DNA of 33,271 nt. Source: JBFLVQ01 sp040758525. GTDB taxonomy: Bacteria; Acidobacteriota; Blastocatellia; Chloracidobacteriales; JADJPF01. The position numbers and the translations under genes are program-made. This document shows positions 17,890 to 24,891 of the stretch, piece after piece (the stretch's first letter is position 1; each line of letters opens with the position of its first letter). The notes beneath the pieces are model-generated. The model was not told where the DNA came from. It made no database searches and saw nothing but the letters and a program-made list of their open reading frames with translations. The stretch is from contig JBFLVQ010000023.1 of assembly GCA_040758525.1 (NCBI GenBank), positions 1-33,271 on the forward strand, written 5' to 3'.

Positions 17890-18087
17890 ATGTCTTCACA
17901 AAATGAGAATGAGATCGCCTACCATGCGGTGGAGAAGGATGGTCAAATTACCGCTATCTGGGAAATGAGGGGGCGTAAACACGTACGTACAATCGATCCA
18001 CGCAGCGAAGAGGGGCGCCGCTTGCTGGCCGCCTATAAACCTGCTGAAGCGGCCAGCGATAAGGCTCAAACGGAAACAGCCCATTAA
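17890..18087 (+). CDS. Small hypothetical protein (65 aa)
   Basis: A strong ribosome site (GGAGGAG, ending five bases before ATG 17890) supports translation of this 65-residue protein. It has a compact core with predicted strands (IAYHAVEKDGQITAIWEMRGRK, shown here in parts: AYHAVEKDG, ITAIWEMRG) and an Ala/Glu-rich tail. It resembles no family I know. It follows batB by 68 bases and may belong to the same transcript. Its stop lies four bases from the stop of the converging Clp-like gene, so the 3' ends of the two transcripts must overlap or be trimmed. Confidence 0.7.
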   Translation: MSSQNENEIAYHAVEKDGQITAIWEMRGRKHVRTIDPRSEEGRRLLAAYKPAEAASDKAQTETAH

Positions 18088-18091
18088 TCTG

Positions 18092-19333
18092 TTACGGCTC
18101 TGGCTCGCTGCTCTTAATTGAGGCAGAAGCAGCTTTGGGCCGTGCAGCTAGCGCGGTACTGCCTTCCGATTCGGCTTCCAGTCCGAAATGTTCGGCATAT
18201 TCACCGCCAGCCGCATGTATTAATGCGCCTCCTACTTCTTTACTGAAGATCAGCTTACGCGATTCTATATCGAATTCAATAAGGACCAGATCGCCCATGC
18301 TGACCTGTTCAGTTGCGACCAGGTTCGAGAGCGGATAGACAAGAAAGCGTTCAATAGCACGCTTTAAATGGCGAGCGCCATACTTGTAATCTATACCCTC
18401 GTCAAGGAGGAATTTTTTCGTTTCGGGGGTACACTGGAAGATAAATTTCTGTGCCGTCCCTTTCATTATACGGTCTTGTACTGCCTTCAGCTCCAGATCG
18501 AGAATCAGTTGCAGGTGATGCTCTTTAAGAGAGCGGAAGACAACCACCTTATCAATACGATTCATAAATTCAGGAGAGAACTTTCGTTTCGCTGCTTCCG
18601 AGGCGGTACGATAGATCTTTTGATCGACTTCACTATCCTGTTCAGTACCACGCAAGCGTGCCGGGGCAAAGCCGATTGAGCCTGAGATCAGCTCAGACAT
18701 CTCCTTCGCACCCAGGTTTGAAGTCATAAAGATCATCGCCTTGGAGAAATCGACACGACGGTTATCGCCTAGAGTAAGGGTGGCTTTGTCTAGAATACCA
18801 AGTAATAATTGCCAGAGCGCGTCAGATGCCTTTTCGATCTCATCAAAGAGCACGAAACTGATCTGATCACGTTCATTATGATAGCGGTCTAGATTCTCTT
18901 GGGTGAGCATCGGCGAAGTTTCGCGATGGCCCAAGTAACCAGGTGGTGAACCAATTAGTTTAGCAATCTCATGACTATGTTGAAATTCTGCGCAGTCGAT
19001 CTTGATGACAGCATTGGGATCACTATAGAGCACCTCTGCTGCTGCCTCGACAACACGAGTCTTGCCCGAACCAGTAGGACCTAAAAAGAGCATCGTACCA
19101 ACGGGCCGTCCTGGATTGGCTAAACCTGCTAAATGTATCTGATAGAGATTAGCGATACGCCGCACGGCACGCTCTTGTCCTACGATACGTGCCATCAGTT
19201 TATCTTCGAACTCCTGCGCGCGCGGGCTCTTGAGATCAGGATTAAGTCGTATACGCGGTGATACGCCCGACTTACTCTCTTTCAGCTCTTTTGTCTCCTT
19301 GTGTTCTTTCGCTTCTTTATGCTCTTTTTGCAT
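18092..19333 (-). CDS. Single-ring Clp-type AAA+ unfoldase (ClpA/ClpB D2-like)
   Basis: The 413-residue protein is one AAA+ module matching the second ring of ClpA/ClpB: Walker A GPTGSGKT (85-92), pore-loop segment PPGYLG (130-135), Walker B VLFDE (161-165), sensor 1 TSN (204-206), and the C-terminal small domain with YGARHLKRAIERF. It lacks the Clp N-domain, first ring, coiled-coil M-domain and the ClpX zinc finger. IGF (220-222) lies where ClpA carries its ClpP-docking IGL loop, so a protease partner is possible. Residues 1-21 are a Lys/Glu-rich run (KEHKEAKEHKETKELKE), probably disordered or helical. No clpP lies in the window. The alternative is a stand-alone remodelling ATPase. Confidence 0.88.
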   Translation of the reverse strand: MQKEHKEAKEHKETKELKESKSGVSPRIRLNPDLKSPRAQEFEDKLMARIVGQERAVRRIANLYQIHLAGLANPGRPVGTMLFLGPTGSGKTRVVEAAAEVLYSDPNAVIKIDCAEFQHSHEIAKLIGSPPGYLGHRETSPMLTQENLDRYHNERDQISFVLFDEIEKASDALWQLLLGILDKATLTLGDNRRVDFSKAMIFMTSNLGAKEMSELISGSIGFAPARLRGTEQDSEVDQKIYRTASEAAKRKFSPEFMNRIDKVVVFRSLKEHHLQLILDLELKAVQDRIMKGTAQKFIFQCTPETKKFLLDEGIDYKYGARHLKRAIERFLVYPLSNLVATEQVSMGDLVLIEFDIESRKLIFSKEVGGALIHAAGGEYAEHFGLEAESEGSTALAARPKAASASIKSSEPEP

Positions 19334-19507
19334 ACTTATAACCTCGTAACTTCAAGCGCTGCCTCCCAGCTAGAACTACCAACTGAACCCACAGCATTAA
19401 GAACCGCGGGCCTTGTTCTGATCTTACTTGTAAAGCGCACAGTTGGCTCACTAATTATAGTGCTTTTCACGGTTGCCAGCAAAAACTAATCTCTCGGTAG
19501 GAATCAT

Positions 19508-19533
19508 TTGATAACGGATATTTATACTATAAT
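19508..19533 (+). promoter_or_regulatory. Candidate promoter of the dipeptidase gene
   Basis: A perfect TATAAT (19528-19533) is preceded by TTGATA (19508-19513), but the 14-base spacing is shorter than the usual 16-18. Transcription would start around 19540, almost at the ATG at 19543. Confidence 0.3.
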
Positions 19534-19542
19534 AATCAAGCG

Positions 19543-20766
19543 ATGGCGAAAAGAGGTTTTAACTGTTGGTGTAGCGCGTTCTTGCTACTGGTAACAATGA
19601 TGGGCAATTGTGGCCATCAACAGGTAGCTGCGCCAGCACCTTCAACAGACACTTTGCCGCTACCGGTCGCTAGCTGTGAAGAGTTGCATAGAGATGCCCT
19701 TGTTATTGATGGGCATGCTGATACTATTCAACTTGTGCTGGCTGGACGGGACCTTGCAATGCGAGGCAAGGATGGCCATTTAGACATTCCTCGTATGCGT
19801 GAGGGCGGCCTAGATGCACAATTTTTTGCTATCTTCGTTGATTCAATCTATCAAGGTGAAGCAGCCGCCCAACGTACTCGCCAGATTATTGATAGGATCG
19901 AGCATATCTGCAAACAGCATTCTGAGCAGCTTACCTTAGTGCGTTCTGCAGGAGAAACTGAGGAGGCCGTTGAGAATGGCGATATTGCCATTCTAATGGG
20001 GATAGAAGGTGGCCATGCCATCAATAATAGCTTGACGGTACTGGAGGAGTTTTATCAACGTGGCGTATGTTATTTAGGTCTTACTTGGTCCAATACTAAT
20101 GATTGGGCCGATGCTGCTGGTGATGTTGTTCGTCATCATGGATTGAGTGATTTTGGCGAGCGAGTTGTACGAGAGATGAATCGCTTAGGTATGCTTATAG
20201 ATATCTCACATGCCTCTGATGAGACTTTCTATGATGTACTGGCAACTAGTAAGCAACCTGTGATCGCTTCACATTCTGCTTGTCGCGCACTCACCAATCA
20301 TCCGCGAAATCTCACAGACGAGATGCTACGTGCCTTGGCACGTAATGGTGGGGTCTGCTGTATTAATTTTTACTCTGAATTTGTTGATGAATCCTATCGC
20401 CGTCGCCAACCTCGCTACCATAAGCCTAGTGCTGGCGCCTTATCTGCTAAGCAGTTTGGCGGTAATCTGGATGCTTGGGCAGTTGCACGATTTCAGCGAT
20501 TTCTTGCTGATAATGGTAACCCACCTCCTGACCTAACTGCACTAATTGATCATATTGATCATGCTGTGAAAGTGGCAGGGATAGATCATGTTGGATTAGG
20601 TTCAGATTTTGATGGTATCAGTTCATTGCCACGTGGATTAGAAGATGTCTCAAAGCTTCCTGCCATTACTTGTGCATTAGCTGCGCGGGGCTATTCGCAA
20701 AATGATATCAAGAAGATACTAGGAGGTAATCTATTGCGTGTACTGCGTACTGTCAAAGGCAATTAA
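19543..20766 (+). CDS. Membrane dipeptidase (peptidase M19)
   Basis: The 407-residue protein is a zinc dipeptidase of the renal dipeptidase family, cleaving dipeptides including those with a D- or unsaturated C-terminal residue. The metal and catalytic signatures are present: GHADT (His58, Asp60), GIEGGHA, DISHASD, SHSACRAL and VGLGSDFDG. The N-terminal 23 residues form a signal-like hydrophobic segment with a Cys at 23. MGNC is a poor lipobox because Asn precedes the Cys, so lipid anchoring is uncertain. No ribosome site is visible, and a TATAAT (19528-19533) is so close that the message may be leaderless. Its stop lies one base from the stop of the converging Dabb gene. Confidence 0.9.
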   Translation: MAKRGFNCWCSAFLLLVTMMGNCGHQQVAAPAPSTDTLPLPVASCEELHRDALVIDGHADTIQLVLAGRDLAMRGKDGHLDIPRMREGGLDAQFFAIFVDSIYQGEAAAQRTRQIIDRIEHICKQHSEQLTLVRSAGETEEAVENGDIAILMGIEGGHAINNSLTVLEEFYQRGVCYLGLTWSNTNDWADAAGDVVRHHGLSDFGERVVREMNRLGMLIDISHASDETFYDVLATSKQPVIASHSACRALTNHPRNLTDEMLRALARNGGVCCINFYSEFVDESYRRRQPRYHKPSAGALSAKQFGGNLDAWAVARFQRFLADNGNPPPDLTALIDHIDHAVKVAGIDHVGLGSDFDGISSLPRGLEDVSKLPAITCALAARGYSQNDIKKILGGNLLRVLRTVKGN

Positions 20767-20767
20767 A

Positions 20768-21064
20768 TTAAATCTCACTTTCAAAATCGACAGAAGCAAT
20801 ATGTTCACTAATATTGCGTCCAAAATCGACTACCAATACATGCTCTGGATGCACTGTATAGGCATCTAGAGCAGCACGATTACGGAAGAACGCAACCAGC
20901 CCAGTATCATAGGAGCGAGGTAGATGCAATATATCTGAGCCAACAGAAAAACTCTCTATATCGGTGATTATGGTAGGAAGTCGGCGTAGGCGTGCGATAT
21001 GTTCATTACGTAGCGACTGCTCAACGTCGCGGCGGTATTTCCAAATAACAATATGAGTGATCAT
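20768..21064 (-). CDS. Stress-responsive alpha/beta barrel (Dabb) protein
   Basis: This 98-residue protein has the ferredoxin-like Dabb pattern: an N-terminal strand THIVIWKYR, a helix ending LRRLPTII, a strand with SFSVGSDI, then SYDTGLVAFFRNRAALDAYTVHPEH (seen as DTGLVAFFRN and AYTVHPEH), which is highly characteristic. Dabb proteins are small dimeric barrels; some are enzymes and most have unknown roles. Its start overlaps the stop of the upstream CPBP gene by four bases (ATGA), so translation is coupled. Confidence 0.9.
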   Translation of the reverse strand: MITHIVIWKYRRDVEQSLRNEHIARLRRLPTIITDIESFSVGSDILHLPRSYDTGLVAFFRNRAALDAYTVHPEHVLVVDFGRNISEHIASVDFESEI

Positions 21065-22014
21065 ATATTATCTCTCTTCTTGGTAAAATGGCGTGCCATC
21101 TCGGGGGTAATTCGCAACCATTTAGTCTTCCAGAGCCATAGTAGCGCAATTAGCAGCACCAGTGTTGCACTTGCCCCTGCTTCTGGGCCATAGCTACTGC
21201 CGGTTAGCCAGTTAGGGCCATGATCAACACTGCTAAAAAGTGAGGTTTTAGCTAATTGAGTGTAGCCACTGACCGGCAGGCCGTAGAGCGCACCTAAAGA
21301 GAAATTCCAAGCTGTATGTAGGCCGGTAGCAAACCAGAGGCTACGTGTTTTGAAGTAAGCCATAGCAAGCCAGAGTCCGGCTAAAATAGTATTGATGGTG
21401 GCAAAGAGGGTATGGTTAGGATTATCTATATGTACCAACCCAAAAGGTACCGACATCAGCAGTGCAGCAAGTCCTGGATGTAGATTTTTAGCCAGTGCTT
21501 GCATAGGAAAGCCGCGAAATAGCAACTCTTCTACAGCCGCAGAAATAAAGAGCAGCATAACGGTTTGTGATAACCCTCGTAATGTCTCTGCTAATGAAGG
21601 AGGTTGCCAAACAAATTCTGTTCCTCTACTGAGCCATTGTAATAACACAACTAGTGAGACCATCAATAGCGCGACAATGGCACCAATACCTAAGTCTCGT
21701 GCCCAACCCTGATGTGTATCATAACCGATCGAGGCAAAGCTACGTTTGGCTAGATAACGAGCGCACACGGCGGAAGTTAGTAGTGCGGTGATGAGACCTT
21801 GCGAAGCAATAATAAGGAAATTGAGCTGGCCTTTGGATTCGATCAACTTGTTAATATCAGGCTCTCCACTCACGGCTGCAATCAGACCATAAGTGATGCT
21901 AAGTAGTAGGAAATTGGTAGTCAACCAGAGCAAGAAGAAGCATAGCACCTGCCAACCGCTACGCAACTGATGATGTTCTGGATTTAGCAATAGCTTCTCA
22001 ATTAACGTCGGCAT
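21061..22014 (-). CDS. CPBP-family intramembrane metalloprotease
   Basis: A 317-residue polytopic membrane protein, with about eight hydrophobic stretches, carries the CPBP (CAAX protease/bacteriocin-processing) motifs: EELLFRG (Glu162, Glu163, Arg167), FGLVH (His195) and HTAWN (His233, Asn237). These residues form the active site in the family, so it is probably catalytic. Substrates in bacteria are mostly unknown. Only the Dabb gene is coupled to it. The C-terminal tail is basic (KTKWLRITPEMARHFTKK). It is divergent from the polyprenyl synthase gene, with 180 bases between them. Confidence 0.9.
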   Translation of the reverse strand: MPTLIEKLLLNPEHHQLRSGWQVLCFFLLWLTTNFLLLSITYGLIAAVSGEPDINKLIESKGQLNFLIIASQGLITALLTSAVCARYLAKRSFASIGYDTHQGWARDLGIGAIVALLMVSLVVLLQWLSRGTEFVWQPPSLAETLRGLSQTVMLLFISAAVEELLFRGFPMQALAKNLHPGLAALLMSVPFGLVHIDNPNHTLFATINTILAGLWLAMAYFKTRSLWFATGLHTAWNFSLGALYGLPVSGYTQLAKTSLFSSVDHGPNWLTGSSYGPEAGASATLVLLIALLWLWKTKWLRITPEMARHFTKKRDNI

Positions 22015-22159
22015 GCTCGCATTGTCTTTCTGTTGATTGTGAGATACAAATATTTCAGTCTACCTGCTTTCCTGAGCGCGTCAAGTTTCCTGTACGGGCG
22101 CGGGGAGAGCGGCGCGTAGGCAGGATTTTATGATACAATCTCACTACGCGAAAGTTCTT

Positions 22160-22187
22160 TTGATAACATCGTTACAATGGCTACAAT
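22160..22187 (+). promoter_or_regulatory. Candidate promoter of the polyprenyl synthase gene
   Basis: TTGATA (22160-22165) and TACAAT (22182-22187) are spaced by 16 bases, each 5 of 6 to sigma-70 consensus. Transcription should start near 22194, which is next to the ATG at 22195. Either the message is leaderless, or translation starts at ATG 22219. Confidence 0.5.
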
Positions 22188-22194
22188 TTTGTAG

Positions 22195-23229
22195 ATGTCC
22201 ACGGGGTTGAACTCAGATATGTTAATTGGCACACAACAACCAGAACAACGCTTGACGGCAATGGAAGCTTATGCACTTATCAAGCCTGAGTTAGAGTGTG
22301 TCGAAGAGATGTTTACACGTCAGATCAGCTCAGAAGTGCAGGTAATGAGATGTATCGGCCAATACCTGCAGCAGGCTGGAGGTAAGCGCGTACGTCCGGC
22401 ATTGCTCATCTTAGCAGCACGTGCACTGGGCGCTGAGATGGGTGAGAGTCTGTTACGTATGGCCACAGTAATGGAGTTTCTACATACCGCCACCCTTGTC
22501 CATGATGACATTATCGATACTGCAGATATACGGCGTGGCCGTCCCTCTGTTAATGCACAATGGGGTAGTGATATCGCTGTGTTGGCGGGTGATTGGCTCT
22601 ATATGTCCGCCTTTGAAGCGACACTTAAAGAGCGCTGTTTTGAGATCTTAGATATTCTTACACGAGTTACTCGACTGATGACAGAGGGCGAGTTAATTCA
22701 ACTTACTCAACGCGGCCGCTTAGAGATCACAGAGGAAGAGTATTTAGATATAGTACGTCGCAAAACCGCTTTCCTAATTAGTGCCTGTTGCGAGATTGGA
22801 GCAATCCTTGCTTCGGCGACACGAGCTGAACAAGAGATACTACGCGATTTTGGATTAAAGATCGGTATTGCTTTCCAACTTGCTGATGACCTACTCGATT
22901 TTACTTCAACAACAGAGAAACTTGGCAAACCAGTGGCCAACGACTTGCGTGAAGGTAAACTAACCTTGCCGCTCATCTACTTGCGCGAGCGGACTAGCAC
23001 CGAAATGATTGCTAAGATCCGATCAGTGATAGCAGAAGGTGATCTCCTCTCTGTTCACCAGGATGAGATCCTTACTGCTGTCGAGACCAGCGGTGCGCTG
23101 GCGCGTGCACGTGCAGAGTTACTACGTTATGCCCGCGAGGCGCAGGCATTACTGAGCGGACTACCGGAAAATGATTATCGGCGTGCGCTCTTTAGCATCG
23201 CTAGTTTTATTATTGATCGAGAGAATTGA
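22195..23229 (+). CDS. Long-chain all-trans polyprenyl diphosphate synthase
   Basis: The enzyme extends allylic diphosphates with isopentenyl diphosphate to make the side chain of isoprenoid quinones. The 344 residues include GGKRVRPAL, the first Asp motif DDIID (104-108) and the second one in FQLADDLLDF. The residue five before the first motif is Ala99, and small residues there favour long products, fitting an octaprenyl- or heptaprenyl-type enzyme. Exact chain length cannot be read. The start is uncertain: a good promoter predicts transcription beginning at the annotated ATG, so ATG 22219 (MLIGTQQ) is a fair alternative. The UbiB-like gene nearby on the other strand fits quinone biology. 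Confidence 0.93.
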   Translation: MSTGLNSDMLIGTQQPEQRLTAMEAYALIKPELECVEEMFTRQISSEVQVMRCIGQYLQQAGGKRVRPALLILAARALGAEMGESLLRMATVMEFLHTATLVHDDIIDTADIRRGRPSVNAQWGSDIAVLAGDWLYMSAFEATLKERCFEILDILTRVTRLMTEGELIQLTQRGRLEITEEEYLDIVRRKTAFLISACCEIGAILASATRAEQEILRDFGLKIGIAFQLADDLLDFTSTTEKLGKPVANDLREGKLTLPLIYLRERTSTEMIAKIRSVIAEGDLLSVHQDEILTAVETSGALARARAELLRYAREAQALLSGLPENDYRRALFSIASFIIDREN

Positions 23230-23259
23230 TACTATTTGTGACAAAGATGTAATTAGTGT

Positions 23260-23301
23260 CACAGATCACTTGTCACTCGACACTTAACACTTAACACTTA
23301 A
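23260..23301 (+). repeat. Short heptamer tandem repeat (CACTTAA)
   Basis: Six consecutive 7-base units begin with CAC: CACAGAT, then CACTTGT, then CACTCGA, then three exact CACTTAA copies. The array fills the gap between the polyprenyl synthase and CYTH genes and ends 13 bases before the CYTH ATG. It resembles the heptameric short tandem repeats known from some other bacteria, but no function is evident. Confidence 0.75.
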
Positions 23302-23314
23302 CGATAGGGATTTT

Positions 23315-23917
23315 ATGGGCAGACCGAAACGGGCAACGCGCCGTAATATCGAGATAGAAATTAAGATTCCCTGTGAAAACATCGACCAATTACAGCAGTT
23401 ATCGGCAAACATAGTCTTAGAAACTCCACGCCATTTCGAAGACAACTGGATGCTGGATACAGTTGATGGCCGCCTTAAGAATGAGCATAGCGCATTACGC
23501 ATACGCTTTATTGATGGGCGCGGCTTGATCACCTTTAAAGGGTTATCTAGTACTGGCTCACGCTTCAAGGCACGTGAAGAGCTAGAGACCCATACAGATG
23601 AACCAGAGCAGATGTTAGCGATCTTCGAGCGGCTCGGTTACCAACCATTCTTCCGCTATCAGAAGTACCGCACGGTTTATAAGATTACCTTTGATAATGA
23701 GAAAACGCTGAAAGCAATGTTCGATGAGACGCCAATCGGCAATTTCCTCGAACTAGAAGGCACGGAAGAGGCAGTAATTCAAGCCGTGAGTGCGCTTGGG
23801 CTATTGCCCAAAGACTATATAACCTCGACCTATATAGGTATGCAGGCCGAGCGTTGCCGTGTTGCTGGTCGTCCACTTGAAGATCTAGTCTTCCAGGATC
23901 TAGTTGCAGGTGATTAA
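23315..23917 (+). CDS. CYTH-domain protein (CyaB-like)
   Basis: The 200-residue protein has the CYTH triphosphate tunnel fold: the defining EIEIK (13-17, the E-x-E-x-K motif), Arg-rich strands (ALRIRF), LITFKG, a KAREELET strand, KYRTVYKI and GNFLELEGTEE. The family includes class IV adenylate cyclases and inorganic or thiamine triphosphatases. Bacterial members are often annotated as cyclases without proof, so the substrate is open. The nucleotidyltransferase start lies five bases after its stop, so the pair is co-expressed. A heptamer tandem repeat lies directly upstream. Confidence 0.88.
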   Translation: MGRPKRATRRNIEIEIKIPCENIDQLQQLSANIVLETPRHFEDNWMLDTVDGRLKNEHSALRIRFIDGRGLITFKGLSSTGSRFKAREELETHTDEPEQMLAIFERLGYQPFFRYQKYRTVYKITFDNEKTLKAMFDETPIGNFLELEGTEEAVIQAVSALGLLPKDYITSTYIGMQAERCRVAGRPLEDLVFQDLVAGD

Positions 23918-23922
23918 TAGTT

Positions 23923-24891
23923 ATGCGGGCAATGGTGCTAGCCGCTGGCTTTGGTACACGGCTCTGGCCGCTTACTGTCGATCGCACTAAGCCGGCTGTC
24001 CCCTTTCTTAATAAACCTCTGATCGCTTACTCAGTAGAATACCTGCGTCAATTTAGTATTACCGAGTTGATTATTAATCTACATCACCAGGGTGAATCGA
24101 TTCGACGTCTGCTTAGTAATGGCGAAAGTTATCATGTACAGATCCACTATAGCGAAGAGGAAGAGATCTTAGGCACTTCTGGTGCGCTTGATCACGCTCG
24201 TCATTGGTTAGAAGGGGAAATATTTGTGGTGATGAATGGCAAGGTGATCACAGATATTGATCTAACTGCCGCGCTTGCCACCCATCGTGCGCGTGGCGCA
24301 CTTGCCACACTAATACTCAAAGAGAATCACCAACGGGAACGCTTCTCTATCGTAAGACTCGATAATGCTGGCAATATCGAAGGATTTGGTGGTTTCCCAG
24401 ATGCGACTACTCCTCAGTCTACACCGCTAATGTTCACAGGAATTCAGATATTAGAACCAGAGATCTTCGACTATATCCCACGTGGCCGCTTCTCTCATTC
24501 CACTACTGATGTTTACCCCCGTGCAATTGCAGAGGGCCGTATTGTTGCAGCACATATCAGCAATGGTGAATGGTATGAATTGAGCACACTAGCACGTTAC
24601 CTAGATATTAGTATTCAATTTATGCGTACAGGTCGTTACCAAGATGGTGACCATAGAGTAGTTTGTGGTGCAGGCAGTGTGATTGCCGCAGGGGCGCAAG
24701 TTAGCGAATCGGTACTTTGGGAGCGTGTACAGGTGCAAACCGGTGCAAAACTATCTCAAGTTATTGTTGGTGATGATGTGATCATTCCTGCTAATACACA
24801 GTTCGAGCGTGTGGCGATTATACGTCGCGATCGCTGTGACCAGATCGAGCAAGGCGAGATTATTGGTGAGAATCTTGTTGTACCAATCTAA
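23923..24891 (+). CDS. NDP-sugar nucleotidyltransferase-like protein with altered metal site
   Basis: The 322-residue protein has the sugar nucleotidyltransferase fold: LAAGFGTRLWPLT (6-18), KPAVPFLNKP (23-32), LGTSGAL (83-89) and a C-terminal left-handed beta-helix-like tail (GAGSVIAAGAQVSESVLWE, in parts GAGSVI and AQVSESVLWE). By family it would join a nucleotide to a sugar-1-phosphate. Where the fold usually has N-G/S-D with the metal-binding Asp, this protein has NGK (105-107). Where GxWxDIG usually supplies the second Asp, it has EWYELS (Glu219). Either Asp111 and Glu219 substitute, or the activity is changed or lost. Its stop abuts the stop of the converging gene with no base between. 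Confidence 0.85.
   Translation: MRAMVLAAGFGTRLWPLTVDRTKPAVPFLNKPLIAYSVEYLRQFSITELIINLHHQGESIRRLLSNGESYHVQIHYSEEEEILGTSGALDHARHWLEGEIFVVMNGKVITDIDLTAALATHRARGALATLILKENHQRERFSIVRLDNAGNIEGFGGFPDATTPQSTPLMFTGIQILEPEIFDYIPRGRFSHSTTDVYPRAIAEGRIVAAHISNGEWYELSTLARYLDISIQFMRTGRYQDGDHRVVCGAGSVIAAGAQVSESVLWERVQVQTGAKLSQVIVGDDVIIPANTQFERVAIIRRDRCDQIEQGEIIGENLVVPI

Noticed and set aside
19400..19419. AGAAC-N10-GTTCT inverted repeat in the gap before the dipeptidase gene
   Set aside because: The arms are only five bases with a wide spacer, well within chance for this gap.
19301..19489. A 62-residue plus-strand frame between the Clp-like and dipeptidase genes
   Set aside because: It overlaps the Clp-like N-terminus on the other strand, has no ribosome site and has an unlikely composition.
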